Source: Stratiolaelaps scimitus
Lineage: Eukaryota; Arthropoda; Arachnida; Mesostigmata; Laelapidae
Direction of reading: 5' to 3'
DNA: 64,000 nt
Assembly (NCBI GenBank): GCA_019614645.1
Contig: JABWDB010000008.1
Location: forward strand, 4,712,001 to 4,776,000
The translations under genes and the position numbers were made by a program. The notes under the pieces are model-generated. The model saw nothing but the letters and a program-made list of their open reading frames with translations, was not told the DNA's origin and ran no database searches. Positions 44,902 through 57,790 of the stretch are shown piece after piece. Each line of letters begins with the position of its first letter. The stretch's first letter is position 1.

Positions 44902-45790
44902 AATATATATATATATTAAATGGAACTGACGCGCTACAAGTGCAGTCGATCCCCATACACCCTTGTGGGCCGCGCTACTATATCGTAAAATGTACACGAA
45001 GTTAATGATGACACTGGGCTCAGCTGACGAACACCAACGACCTCGAAGCCAGAGGGACATTCTAGACAAATAGCAAATCGGTTGTGGCTGCCAATGTCAT
45101 AGACGGTGGAAGACAATGGTAAATTAACTGACGAAGCCTTGAGATTGATGAAACTCGCTATGCACGGATAGCCTCACTCTTGAGGCTAACTCGTTTTTCG
45201 AATAGATCGTCCGCGTTATAAAATCACAACGGACGTCGCATCCCCATATGAAAACATTGGAACTCCTTTTGTAGTATTCACCCTTAGCAACAATTTCCGT
45301 TTCTAGACAACAGTTTTATGCAGGGGCTTGATGTTTATTTGACATTTCTGTATATTTGCTAAAATTTCCCACAGCGATGTGAGGCGTTCTAGGGTTGCCG
45401 TTTAAGTTCCACTTTGAACAACAAGTAGTACAATGCAACTACAATAAGTAGCTATTACACCTTTACGCATATTTCCTATTATAATCGCCCCCAGATGGTA
45501 TCAACACACATTGCCCGGTGGCAATTGTTAGTCCTTTATTTATCAATAAATCAAATATTCGTTTAGAAGATACGACAAGCAGCTCTGCGACTACTTGACA
45601 TATAATGATAGAGACATGCTAAGAACGAAACGAAACGGATGGCAATTTTTTCTCGACTGGTGAGTGCTGCAGATATACACCGTCTGATAAACGGACAGTG
45701 TGCCCGATCCCCTTGTCAGTGGAATTGCGCCAAACTGAAACATGAATATCTGTCTTCAAAGGCACTTAACCTCAACATGCCGTACGGGTG
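44902..45790. other. Interval with nothing recognised
   Basis: A short AT run abuts the mariner element at 44901-44917. Only short minus-strand frames are present (44854-45116). No RNA gene or further repeat was seen. Confidence 0.45.
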
Positions 45791-46850
45791 AATGCCCAAA
45801 CGTCGCACTCACCTCCGCAGTAGTGCATACGCACTAGTGACTCATCGTCATAGCGTCCGATGCCGTATAGTAAAAAAAAGAGGAGGAAGAGAGAAGAAAA
45901 AATATATATATATATATGTATATACTATACACATACATACACAGGAAGCACCGACGGAACTGGCGACCCGACGGCCGTTCCTCGTTCGACCATGGTGGAG
46001 CTTAATCCTCATCAGTTTGGCGGGGACGGCGGCTGCTTCTGGCTGCGCAGTCTTTTCAGAAACGTCTTTGGTCGTTCCGCCATCTTATTACAGCGTCGGC
46101 CGCAGTCTCAATACGGACGCGGGACCTCCTCAGCGCAAGAGTCCCCAGCGCACATACAAATTCAGCGAATGGAAGCTTGGGGCTTGTGCGGGGCTGAGGC
46201 TTTTCGTTACAAGGGCACTTCAGGGCTGGCGGTTCTGCGGCTGAATTTCCATGCATGGAAAAGGAAGGTAATAATAAGTGGTGGTGGCGGTGGTGCTGCT
46301 GCTGCTGCTGCTGGCGCTTCTTCCACGCTGTGGGCTGGCCGCTGCCCCTTCAGAAGGACCCCGCTCCGCGCATTCGCCCCTCAGTCTCCTGCGACGGCAG
46401 CGGTAGCGGTGGTGGCGGCGGCGGAAGCGGCCACATGTTCGAAGGTCCTTTGAACTTACGGAATTTATAAGTGCTGCGGCAGACAACCCAGACGGCTGGT
46501 TGACCGCCGAGCTTGCCCTGTCTGTGGCTCGTCCACTTAACAGTTGCCAGCGCCAGCTGGGGAACACTGGGGACCACGGTTGGGGGGTCGAGCATCGAGA
46601 GACTTAAAGCAGAAGCGTACAGAAATTATACTGAGATGGAGACATACCGTATCTGGAGAATTCGAGACACATTGGAACGCCGGCCGCTTTGCCTATTAGC
46701 CTGCTGCTGCTGCTACTGCGGCTTTCTTTGGAAGGGCAAGACAGAGAGAGAATGTGAGAGGAAGACAGAGGATACTTATCCGATATTGTATAATACATTG
46801 ATCTGGGAAGCTATCGATATTGTTTGTGCTTTGCAACAACAGAAAGAATA
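45791..46850 (+). other. GC-rich block with overlapping plus-strand frames
   Basis: Two plus-strand frames overlap here. One (45860-46453, ATG, 197 codons) crosses an (AT)n repeat and ends in Gly and Ala runs from GGT and GCT repeats. It has a possible donor at AAG|GTAATA (46267). The other (open to 46244) contains a hydrophobic signal-like run (W-W-S-L-I-L-I-S-L-A-G-T-A-A-A-S-G) and later K-F-S-E-W-K-L-G-A-C. That is faintly like the start of a thrombospondin type 1 repeat, but without the expected later cysteines. The evidence does not choose between them. A real exon somewhere in 45.94-46.27 kb is plausible. Confidence 0.25.
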
Positions 46851-46990
46851 GCTAGGGCCGATAGCCGTTTTTTATGAGTAGGTGATATATTTATGCGACG
46901 CTTTTTACGAGTTAGATTCGTGCATTATCATAGGGCTTTGCGTTTCAATCGATGGAAATGTTTTTAGTTAGTGTTTGGTAGGTATATATG

Positions 46991-47015
46991 TTTATATATA
47001 TATATATATATATAT
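46991..47015. repeat. (TA)n microsatellite
   Basis: An uninterrupted TA run. Confidence 0.95.
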
Positions 47016-47802
47016 TGGCGGCTTGTACCCAAAACGCTTCGACAAAAAAGTGTAATACGTACTTCAAACAGTGTGGCAGTTCTCTGCCTGAGCTTCAACT
47101 GTTAATGTTTAATGGGAGACTTGATAGTAATCATAATCGCGCGACGTGAAACCGGTTTTGCAGAACGCATTTGTGACAGAGTTTATGTTTCAAGGTCATC
47201 TGGCTGACGGCCTTCCATCCGCAGCTGAAAGGCCTGTCAACGTCGTGGGTCACCGGCACATGGCAGAGGGATCGCAATTATTCTATACACAATTAGCCAA
47301 GGAACCATGAACACTATCGTGGCTCCAGTGTTCACGATGAGAAACTGTGTCTTCTGCACTTCCCTGACGAGCAACTATCCAATATGATTGAAAGAGGAAA
47401 GGGATAGAGTGACAGCTAAAGCCGTTCTCAAAATGAGTTTCCCTGTAACAGGGCGAACCCAGCTGTGGGAAATCTAACCGCCGTATGGAGCACAGTATAA
47501 TGAGCGCCTGCCTAGATCGTAGACATGACGAGCACCCGACGATTAGTACTGAAAGAGCTCCAGCGGTTCAACGAGAAGAAATGACCAGTACTCTAATTCC
47601 GCGTTCGGTTACAACAGAAAAACATTTTGAGCTGTAAAACGACGCGAAATAAATATTATACATTTCTGTCATTCTGTGCGTATATTATTATATATTATAT
47701 TCAGATCGAAAATAGTGAAAAAAATGCACAGTCACTCGTCTGAAACATAAACCATTGAGCACCTGATCAATTGCGGTCGCTTCTGGATTTGCTCACGGCA
47801 TG

Positions 47803-47846
47803 AATTGGATTCAGATATATATATATATATATATCTGAATCCAATT
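47803..47846. repeat. 44-bp perfect palindrome with an AT core
   Basis: Arms aattggattcag and ctgaatccaatt flank (AT)10. The whole 44 bp is self-complementary. Unlike the plain AT repeats in the window, it has unique, non-AT arms. Confidence 0.95.
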
Positions 47847-47853
47847 ATATATC

Positions 47854-47885
<32 letters not shown>

Positions 47886-48647
47886 AAATGGGTTTAAGCT
47901 ATAATATAAGATCCCTGTGAAAATTATTAACCCTGGTCAATGGGATAATTTCATACGATGCCTGAAGATAATACGAAGAACGAGGCAAATCTAACGAACG
48001 GGTGAAAATTCTTCGGCAAGCAACATCAGTCTTTGGTCACCATTGGGAGACTCACGATAGCTCATTGGGAGTGAAACAATCCCCTCAGCCCTGTCTTACT
48101 CAGGCCCCACACTTAGGTGCTTGCCAATAGTGCAAGCTGTGGGCGGATGCGTATCGGTTGGATGAGCAGTGTCGACAAGTCTCTGCCGTTTTTCTAGTGG
48201 GTCTCGCCTGCTCATGACAAAAAGTCTTCGAGTCGTTTTTGTCCGAAACCTTTCTCTTCAGAGGAGATCGATGAGGTTGTGTCTGGCAATCTAGCACAAA
48301 AACCCCATAGTTTCACTGAAGACTTGTTCTGTAGGTGGCAGTCAAGCAAACATCTAGGTATATTGAAATGAAACTCCTGCGATTCCTGACGTTCCTTCGT
48401 ATAGTGAAAAGAGGCTAGAAGCCTCGAGATGACTAGATTTCACTCATTGAGCTCGATGAACACAACACGTTAAGCTGGAATGTATCTGGGGCCTACCAAG
48501 CCGGTTGTCTGCCTTCCAGAAGAATAGATCGTCTTTATTCTGGGGTATATTCCTTACCGTCGGCTCAGAAAGAGCCTTAGAAGCATTCGTTGCGAGGAGA
48601 CACTGGTGTCGATAGGTTGTTTTGTCTGTCGGTATCGTTTTATAATA

Positions 48648-48648
48648 C

Positions 48649-48690
<42 letters not shown>
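48648..48690. repeat. (AAT)n microsatellite
   Basis: About 14 AAT units. The poly-Asn frame through it is an artefact. Confidence 0.95.
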
Positions 48691-48691
<1 letters not shown>

Positions 48692-50395
48692 CGCCGAGAA
48701 GCAAAAGCAATTGAATATATAGACACGGATCCTCTAAAGAAGGCCCCTTTGATGTCAATCTGTCCTATAGCTTCCAGGTTACCAAGAACTTAAAAACATC
48801 TCTGAACAAGCAATGGAAAGATGATCATAACTGGAGACGTAACAGAGCCTTGAGCAATAATATTATGATCTGAAGATATCCGGTTGCCAACTGAAACGGC
48901 TTTGGTTGAGATCAGTTGACCAGACATGACGGGACAGACATAGTGCACGATTTGCTGGAGGGAGGTATAAAGAAGGCCTTTTTGAGAACCTTGGCGGGTG
49001 CGTATTCTTCAATCAAGCATCTCGACCCTTACTCTACCGCCAACAAAGATGAGGTATTCGCATATATCCAGTATTCGCCTATATCTCGACTTGAACAACC
49101 CGCCTTAGCACTATTTTTTTTACGAGAACTTTAGCGGGATCATAACCGCAATTCCGTCAATAAACGCCAACTGTTTTATTATATCGTTGCATTGGGCCGA
49201 TTGAATGTTCACTCTAGAGGCAAACGATTCTACGGAGTCAGAGGCCGAAGCAGTTGACACTAGAGACTAATAATAAATACGCGTTCGCAACCATAGTCTA
49301 CAAGCACAGAGCAAAATACGACAAAAAAAAAGTCAACAAACTCCGCGGCACGTTTCAATCTATCGTTCGGTTTGCATTTTAAAGCTCGACGCGGTTAAGC
49401 ACTCTACATCGGGTAGTGGTATACGCGAGGATTTTTTGATAGGAAAAAGGTGTCCATTTGAACTCTTCCTCGATAGAAATAAACTCAGTTCGATGTTCGT
49501 TCACGCGACCCGTTCCGAGTTGAGCGCCAGGGCCGGCGGTAGCAACAGCAGCAGCAGATGGGGAAACTCGATCACAGACAAACAGGAAACGGCGGCGTTT
49601 GAAGACGCTACGATTCTCGTACCCTAAAAAAATACATTTCGCCGAAACACAGCGAACTAGCGAACACCAATGAAGCAATAGAGACACAGGAGAGAGAGAG
49701 GGGGGGGGTCCGCACATCAGTGTTGCAAGCTCGGAAGGAATTCGATAAAAAAAGTTTAAATTGGATTCACGCATTGAAATGACAACTTGGAAGCCAATGT
49801 TTGTGCCAACCGGCGTCGTTTCGAATCTCACGAAATTGTTCCGCGGCCTGGCTCGCCCGTTGCACCACGGCGTGTCTGTCCATGCGTCTGTACGTATTAT
49901 ACGTGTATACGTGTGTATGTATGTCCGCCTGTCGGTTTGTCCGTCCGGTCCATTCTGGCTGGATCAACTAGTCCTGACGACGCCTGCTCGACGGATCGGT
50001 ATTCGTTCATCATAGCTCGTCGTTGGTATTGCTATTGGGTCGCCCCGAACGTCCAATGGCCATTGTACTGGGCATTCACCACTCATTGTGTACAGGAGAT
50101 CCGATGGAACGATATCTTTCCTAGTTTTTGTTCAGCTGTAAAGGAACAGCTTGAAGAGCCTCTTAAATGGCATCCGCATAGATTGATTGGCTGGAACGAG
50201 TGGAAGGGATTGCATTGGATAATTGCGGTGCACACATTGCCGTAGAGCGGCATTGTTTGGAGGTAAAATTTCGAGACGAAACTTTAGAACACCTGGAATA
50301 TGACCACTTTGGTATTTAACAATCCATTTCATTATTAGCATTACTGTCGTCAGTACAATTCTCTAAGAACAAAATAGCACGTGCGTATCACGGCA

Positions 50396-50406
<11 letters not shown>
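48691..50406. other. Interval with unassigned overlapping frames
   Basis: Frames at 49379-49831 (minus, 150 codons) and 49787-50245 (plus, no ATG start) overlap without domains. A (GA)n(G)n tract lies at 49690-49709. No supported gene. Confidence 0.35.

Positions 50407-50439
<33 letters not shown>
50407..50439. repeat. (AT)n microsatellite
   Basis: An uninterrupted AT run following a short CAA repeat. Confidence 0.95.
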
Positions 50440-50442
<3 letters not shown>

Positions 50443-53039
50443 GCGTTCTTATGTGTACGCGCACATTACAAAATTGACGATGTGACCATTTCTGCATTTT
50501 TTCCTCAAGCCCCGCTCTAAACTACCGTTTTTCGTAGACCATACTACTTTTGGCATCTCTTCATAAGACGGACACCCCAAAAAACAAATATACAAGCGAC
50601 GGCGGCAAAAACAAGCAAATGTTCTTTGTTTGCCGTCTTTAAGGGGAACATTTCCGACGACCAGCGTTCATCCATGTTAGAAGTGCTTCGCAAGATGTGT
50701 ACTATGACATTAGGTATTAGACGCTGACGAGAATTCGTTCTCTGTTTCTAGGGTTAATCAACAGTACACCCAATCCTACACTAGCGTTTTCGCATATAAA
50801 TATTATAGCCCCTTACCCGTGAGATTGTATCTCATCGCAATTGATATATATCCGACAAATATCGTCTGGTATGTTTATCAGTCAAACGTGAGTGCTTATA
50901 TATCACTAAGCTGGATAGATAGATAGGTATTAGTGGAGAGACTGCGCCGTCGACAGAAGGACACATCACGTACGTGTTAAATCCATAGACCCCTTCCTAT
51001 CCCAGACAACCTAGATCTCGGAATATATTGGCAGATAAACATATATTGGAGACACACCGTGTGCACGGACTATGCGCCAGCTGCGCTGAGCATTACGTAC
51101 TGTTGGGGATCAAATGACAGTACATACTCAACTTCACTTGATATGCAACCTTGAACTGCTGGTCAGCACATCGCATGCGAAGCCGATGCCGTCAAGTACG
51201 AAGTGGCTCATTGTGTAGGGGTGGTGAGTCAGGGCTGGCGGACAGAACAGAGGAGTTTCATCGGGCTCTGTTCAAATTAGACGAGGCGATAGACGACGTG
51301 GCCTTGCCCCATATGAAAGAACTCTCGGTCTGGCATAGGGATGCCAGAGCAGGAGTCACTTCCTATCGTGCCGCCCCCGTTATGAGAACGCATGGCTGTC
51401 GCCGATACGCCGGCAAACTCGACGGCTGCCGTCTGCTGCGGTTTGCTTTAAAGGTAATCTCGCACTTTTATGCGAACAAAAAGAGAGTACGTCTCTACTT
51501 TGTATAAACTGGATCGGTGCTGGTGGTCTCCCAAGTAAGCCGCGCTTCGCCTGCGCGCCGCGCCTCCTCGATCGTTGCCTGTCTACTTCATGGCAAATGG
51601 GTAAGTTCCGATGCTCGCCGCCCTGACGACAGGCCTGTCGGTACGTAAGTTTTAGCATGCGAACTTCAGCAGGGCGCAGGCTTGGAGGCCTGAGTGTATC
51701 GTGGTCACATGATGTCAACGGAAGCCAAACAGCAACGTATTTACTGTGGCTATGTGGGGCCGAACGAAACCGCCAGAAGGTAGACACTGACAAAATTGTG
51801 GTGTGGCTGCAATTTTCGTCCTAAAAAACCGCGTTACCTCGTGCCAACGATTGCGATCGTTGCCAAGATTCAATTTGTCCACCGGTCGCTCTGGCTAGCT
51901 AGATAGCTATCGATATGTCTATTTGTACAACTATCAACCTCCGTCGACGTCCCCAGAGCCCGCCGTGACTGACGAGCTCACCGCAATTTTACATCGACCT
52001 TGCATAGAGCTGTCCACCGCCATTGCGCCCATTGTCGCTACACAAGGGATAATTCATTCCTCGAAGTCGATCGAATCCACTCTTGGCACCACTGACGCTT
52101 GAACAGAAGTCGAAATTCAGCCGTCTCTCTCTCTCTCGCTTTATCTCTCTCCTTCGCGGTTTGTGGCCCCCTCTGGCTCAACTTGACAGGTCACACACAG
52201 AGAGATATCTCCCACGATAAAAAAGCACTAACTTCAAAAAATTTTCTGACTCGACATTTGCCTCGATGGAAAGGTCGAAATAGCAAGGCAGAGTTGGGCG
52301 GGGCGCGGCGGGGCGGGCATGGGGTGAATGAGCGTGAGAAAAAGATGGGTGATGGTGGTGTGAGATGGGGATGTTACGGTGGAGGGAAATTCGATAGCAC
52401 CTATATTGGGTAGTAAGAAGACGAACGAGCAGAAACCGAAGTTCAATCCATGGCATTTGACCATTACGAAGGGAATACTGTATAACAGTGGAGTAAGGGC
52501 GGCAAATATTAGACATCTCAAACTGTAGAGGATTTCACGGTCGTGCAGACACTATATATGCGATTGCGGAAAATCATAAGGTTGACAAGACGTAGCGTAT
52601 ATATACACACATATATATATATATATACATGTCGTATATAAGCGGAGATTGTCAAGTCTAGTTCTCTTTGACACTGTAGGTTTTGAAATCGGTGCCTACT
52701 CAGGTGTGCGTACAAACAATTAGGCTCTGATGGGCTAAATATTTGTGACACAAGCCTAAGCCTTGCTCTAATTGCACTCCTGTCAGTAAACCAACATTTG
52801 TATTGTACTGAATGATAGGACCGATCGTCTGAGCTTCAAGGTTGTCTTGTGTATAATGGATATCATTTTCACTTGTGGACCTCGAGTGGTAAGAGCAAAT
52901 CCTTCATGGGTTCCATAATTTAGTACACTATCATCATAACTACCATCTTTTGTTCTAAACTTTAATTTAACCTATAAGTGGCTCACTCGAACCAACAAGC
53001 TCACAAAACACTACACATATGAACACGCGCTAAACTTAC
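50440..53039. other. Interval with one weak exon candidate
   Basis: On the plus strand 51220-51453 is open and ends at AAG|GTAATC. It reads E-E-F-H-R-A-L-F-K-L-D-E-A-I-D-D-V, which looks protein-like, but nothing identifies it and the minus strand is also open (51380-51793). A CT tract near 52122-52137 and an AT run at 52607-52627 are simple repeats. Otherwise nothing was recognised. Confidence 0.3.
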
Positions 53040-53360
53040 GGCTACCTTCTCCGCCCCTTCGATCCTGTCGGCGTCCGGATCCAATCGGTCTATTGGATTC
53101 TTTGGATCTCTTTCTACGCCTGACTTCGTTCTTGTCTTCTCCTCAAGCTGCCCTGCTCTCATCGAGGGCACATCGCTATATAATCTATCCTGATCTGTTG
53201 TTGCTCCCGCTGCTGCTGGTTTTTCCGGTGCCTCCGTGCCGTCCTCCTTAATATTGCATTTGAAGATATGCAAAATCCAGTTCAGGCTTTTAATTGGCCT
53301 TTGAAACGTCTTCGCCCTCGTGGGCCCCTGTGGCTCCACCACCACCGCCAGCCGTCCCAA
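53040..53360 (-). CDS. Candidate internal exon, unknown protein
   Basis: The minus-strand stretch 53360-53040 is bounded by CTGGCAG (acceptor) preceded by a long CT-rich tract (53381-53400 region), and by GCC|GTAAGT, a near-consensus donor. It is 321 nt, 107 codons, phase 0 at both ends, and open throughout. The protein begins L-G-R-L-A-V-V-V-E-P-Q-G-P and later is highly charged and probably disordered (K-E-D-G-T-E-A-P-E-K-P, then L-E-E-K-T-R-T-K-S-G, then D-R-L-D-P-D-A-D-R-I-E-G-A-E-K-V-A). No domain is recognised. The coincidence of a polypyrimidine tract, an acceptor, an open frame and a strong donor supports an exon. Upstream and downstream exons were not found, so the parent gene is unknown. 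Confidence 0.4.
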
Positions 53361-54956
53361 CTGCCAGCTGGCGCAGGACAACAGCAGAGAGAGAGAGAGA
53401 CATATAGAGAATGAGAGCAGGGCCAAAAAGTCAACGGCGGTGAGAGGAGTTTCAGTGATCGACAGTTCTGTGTCTCCGCATGCAAATCGCGGGCATAGCG
53501 GATAGCGCAGAGGACGAGTGAGCGAACGAGCGGGAGATAGCTAAGCCCGTTGCTTGTGTTATCCCTCCTCCTCGTACCAGCCGCATGGGTCATGTGTGTT
53601 TAGGGATGTGGCCCATGGGAGCCATCGAACATCAGACGAACTACTGGCTTAGGGCTTCGAGGTGATCGCCGGGGGTCAGGTCAGCTAGAGGCACGGAGGG
53701 TATACCTAAGACACAACACGCAATAGCGAATAAAGTGTCTTGAATAAGAATATTACTATTATACTTACGTGTACAGCTGCCGCGTGTAATGCGCGAGATA
53801 TATATTGAGAAATATTGTAATCGTGCACATAGACAGGATGTGTGTATGTATGCGTACGAATTGTTTATGTAAATCATATTCGTTGTCGATATTAACAAAA
53901 TCATTTGTCACCTATAACAGTCATTATTGGCATTCATCACAATGGCTTGTTGTGGGAAATTTCGACATGCAGACACGTTCACATGTATAACGTCCTGTGT
54001 CTACGATATTCTATATAACAAGCATCTATAAAAACAATGTGTGCTTGCGCCTGGCGGTACGTTGTATTAAACAATTAAGTATGATATAAATGAATTGATT
54101 GATCAACGACGAAAATAACGGATTTTCTCGCAATGTTCGTCAGACTGAATGCTGTACATCATCTATGGAACGTGTTTAGCTTCAAAGCAACCTCCTGAAT
54201 AGAAAAAGAACATAATGACTAGATTTCTAAAGACATATCTCTCGACATAGATAAACACCGTGTATCCGCTTAGCCCGAAGGAGCGGATTGCGCACGTTGA
54301 AGGGTTCGACTTTTTTTTTCAAAAAAAAAAGGCTATTCCTATTGCAGTAGCTAGTCAGACATTACATTTTCTTATTCTCGTTATGTTTGTACTTTACGTT
54401 GAATCGTCGAAAGCTATCCCACTTGCAGCAAAACTCATTTCTCCAGGATTCGTTTATCCCGTCTAGGCTATGCCTAGTAAAGGTGCTCACCGGAAGCTGG
54501 AGATATCCAACGGTGTAATCCTCTATGTCCTCAAATTATCACAACAATGCTCTGAGACGAAACAAGATTCGCGAAAACTCTATTGAACTGTCCTCGAGTG
54601 AAAGCTCCGATTGTTAATAGGTCTCGCTGTTGTATGAACTCAACATACGGAGTTTCGACAGAAAAGTCTTATTGTGAGCTACTAATATAATCCATAGGAT
54701 ATACGACCTAGCGTGGGCGAGGTCACTGCTCTATATCGGTCCGAATCTAACTTCAATAAATGCTTGACATTGTAGGAGTTACATATTTGCTAATTTTTTA
54801 AACGACGATCCTTACATTGAGGTACGTCATATATTTAATAATTTTGTAGACACATATATTAGATTGACGGCATTTCGTTCGAATTATGACAATTATAAAT
54901 TAGCTTATTATGTATTTGACATCATTCTCTACGGCACTATCCCGTCTCTCAACAAA
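53361..54956. other. Interval with nothing recognised beyond a GA/CT tract
   Basis: A (GA)n tract at 53385-53400 would serve as the polypyrimidine tract of the minus-strand exon at 53040-53360. The rest is AT-rich with short unconvincing frames. Confidence 0.4.
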
Positions 54957-55880
54957 TTAATGTATTGTTAATCCCATCTCGCTCCAAATTTCCAGATCTG
55001 TCATTGAAGAAGTTGTCGAGCCAAATTTCGAGACAAATTTCTTCGTGTCAAATGTGGCCCTGCGCGTTTCGCTTTTCAGTGAGCAGAAAATGACGTGGTG
55101 AATTGGTCCGCGGCCCAGAAAATCTGGAGGCTGCCGAAGGAACCTCTTAGTCGGAGAAGGACAACTTGACTTTGTCAATCGGGTTTTTTCTCTTGCATCG
55201 TTTACGCGATACACTGCACCACGCAGAGATCCTCGCCGATTGTTTTGTTCTTTTCAAGCATTTCCCAGTGTATCAGACCCTTCCGGTAGGGATGGAGATC
55301 TGGGAAACTCAACTCTGGTTTAGGTGTGTCACCCGGGGCCACCTAGCCCTTTCCATTCTTTTTATTGACGTAAAGACACCACTTCCTGTCATCCGTGGCA
55401 AATCTGTGTAGGAATCAGCCATACTGACACTACCATGCTCGGTGTCAGGCGATATGTTGAGCTGCAATGAGAAGCCGTGTCTCCAGCATGCTCTTCGCTC
55501 AGCTTCTGTGGCACCCGAGCTCTTAAGTTTTGCGTCGTGCACATTCAAGGCTCCGCGAGATCGCAGGCCATGGATCGCAGTCTATTGTCTCGACCAATAC
55601 TCGAGTTCTCTGCCCGGCTTCTTCCTTCAAAGGAATCTTGGCACCGGATAGGGGTAAATTTTCCCTTCAAGATGCCATCACTGAACTCAGCAAACTACTT
55701 TTGAAAAGCCCTTTTAGCTATAGCGTCCTCGACACTCACAGCATACATGTCTGTGGCTGCTTGGCTAGGTTTTTAACTTTGGCAAAAGATAATTTAAATT
55801 TGTATCGGAAATGCACTATTTTCCGCTTGGAACATCTATCTTTTGAGAGCGAAAGAGCTCGAACGAACTTATGCAGCTAA
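54957..55880. other. Stretch open in several frames, gene status unresolved
   Basis: Plus-strand frames at 55166-55411 and 55530-55880, and minus-strand frames at 54957-55214 and 55309-55548, all read partly like protein. Examples are L-S-K-L-L-L-K-S-P-F-S-Y-S-V-L on plus and S-M-T-D-L-E-I-W-S-E-M-G-L on minus. The moderate GC makes so many open frames unusual. A fragment of a mobile element ORF or a frameshifted gene is possible. I could not identify either. Confidence 0.2.
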
Positions 55881-56394
55881 ACGTTTGAACTACTCAATTT
55901 AAATACAGGCTTCCCCGAGCAAACAGAAACATACTAACAAGATAGTTTGCAATCGATTCTGACCGATATGTTGGCCGCTTCTGTTGAAAATCAACGAGCA
56001 CGAAATGTATGCCGACATAAGCTCGGCAGGAAGGCATTGGCTTTTGCGTTTTTATTCAGAACTATAGAATACGAGTTTCCAATCGTCGAATTCTAGATTG
56101 TTCTATATATGACGGACTTTGTAATTTATATGGGCACATTATGTGACAAAAGCACTACGATTAGATATTAATATTTAAAGAACGTCTGTCCATCATTGGC
56201 TGATTGCCAGACACACATTTTTCTTTTCAATCAAGTTAGCCAACATATTTGTCAGAATCGATTGCAACTTAGTACACCCTGATAGTCCGTCAAATTCAGA
56301 TATCCACTTCCAACCGAGATCTTCAGTCTGCTTTATAGGTACGCATCGCTTAATAGCCTAGCATCACTCCTGCGCTCCTGTTCTTCCCCTTGTA
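55881..56394. other. AT-rich interval, nothing seen
   Basis: No open frame of note and no repeats. Confidence 0.5.
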
Positions 56395-57790
56395 ATGAAT
56401 ACCGAACGACTAAAAAGGAACCCATCCAATGTTCCGCGTTTGCGGCCTCAACTACACGAGGTGACACTTCCGCGTCGTCACCGTTGGCGTGTCCAACGAG
56501 AGCGTCGACACGTCTCTCTTGGCAGGCCGGCCGAGGTCGTTCAGACGCTCCTCGACGTCTCACGGACGCGGAATAGAGCAGAGACACTTCCCCTGGAGTG
56601 TCCCTTGCGGCCCGTCACACCTCTGGACGTCCCGTCTTCATGTGGTGGTGATGGCGGCGATGTCCTGATATCACAGCAATGGCAGCCGGGTCTGCCTACG
56701 AGAATAGGATGTCGTCGGCACTCGGAGAGAAAAAAGAGAGCACACCAGCTTTTAGCAGAGCCGTACCAACCAGCCTCGACAATTTACGCCGCTTCGCCTT
56801 GTGATGCCTTGCAGCAAGTGCGGACAGGGGGCTTCGGGAGACCAAAAGCTAGGGAAACCGTGCGGCGAAGGCAACCACGACTTTGTCAGTCGTGGCTGGC
56901 TGCCTGAGACTATGTGATCGGAGTCCGCTGAGGCCTGCATCCAGCTACGGCGCGGATGTTCCACGGTTGTCGCAGACGAAGCAGCATCAGTCATGATTGT
57001 AGTCGTGCAAAGGAACTTATTTGGTGATAGGCTCAGAGTCAGATAAGGGCACGCGGAGGGCAAGCGGACCGTGGGGACAGGGGCGAGGGTTTTCGAAGGA
57101 AGAAGAAGGAATGAGCGATCGGCGGTGTGTATTATACTTGGCATTGCTTCGTCGGACTGCTTGCTGGCAGAGACAGTTCTAGTCTGAGCCAGCAGGTCAG
57201 TTCTTGCTGCCGCTATGTTGTCTGCTCTAGCAATGGGCCTGCCTTCTATGGCGCGTTCGCCCGAGCCTCGTGCGGTCCCCCTTGCCCCATCCGCAAGCCG
57301 AACGGGCTTATCTTGATGACAGTGTCGTTCCTATCAGGGATTAGGAGCTCCACCATTGACGGGGCCTTGAAGGGAGTAGTTTGGGGAGCGCCGCTGTCTG
57401 CCGCTGTGGCTACGGCCTGCCGCTGCAAGGGTCGCCGTGATGGGAAAGCGCGGCGACACATTCGGCGCTGCTACCGATCCGCAGACGACTGTAGACAACG
57501 GACAGCAGCAGCAGCACGAAACGCGCTACCTACGGACCACCCCTTTGCCTCCAGCGGTATCGCACCCCTACCTAGCCAACGCCGCTGGTATAAGCTAGGT
57601 AAGAAGAGGCCGTGCGCGGAGAGAGAACGCAGCGAGTCTCTCCTTCTGCCTTTGTTCTGTCGTAATTGGCTGCCCGCACGAGGTGGACCGATATGTGACT
57701 CGGTGCGCTTACTAGCATGTGCTAGCGGTCATGCTACCTCTGTGTGTGGTCGCCGTAGGAGTTTAGGATGGATATCCATATATCTGTAGA
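56395..57790. other. GC-rich block with overlapping frames
   Basis: Open on plus at 56395-56907 (ATG, 170 codons) and 57127-57789 (no ATG, 220 codons), and on minus at 56333-56587, 56752-57144 and 57246-57461. The minus frame 57246-57461 contains M-V-E-L-L-I-P-D-R-N-D-T-V-I-K-I-S-P, the most protein-like stretch in the block, but it is unassigned. No domain was identified. Composition explains the lack of stops. This may be the 5' end of a gene. Confidence 0.25.

Larger units (their letters stand above)
46851..48647. other. Non-coding interval with AT repeats
   Basis: No supported gene. It contains an AT microsatellite at 46991-47015 and the AT-cored palindrome at 47803-47846, followed by another AT run to about 47876 and a short GT run. 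Confidence 0.45.

Noticed and set aside
46140..46244. Thrombospondin type 1 repeat
   Set aside because: Only the W-x-x-G-x-C start is suggested; the later C-G and the cysteine pattern are missing and the frame stops.
48590..48793. Frame with a poly-asparagine run
   Set aside because: The run is an (AAT)n microsatellite; the flanks are not protein-like.
57127..57789. 220-codon plus-strand frame
   Set aside because: No ATG at its start, GC-rich, and overlapped by equally plausible frames on the minus strand.
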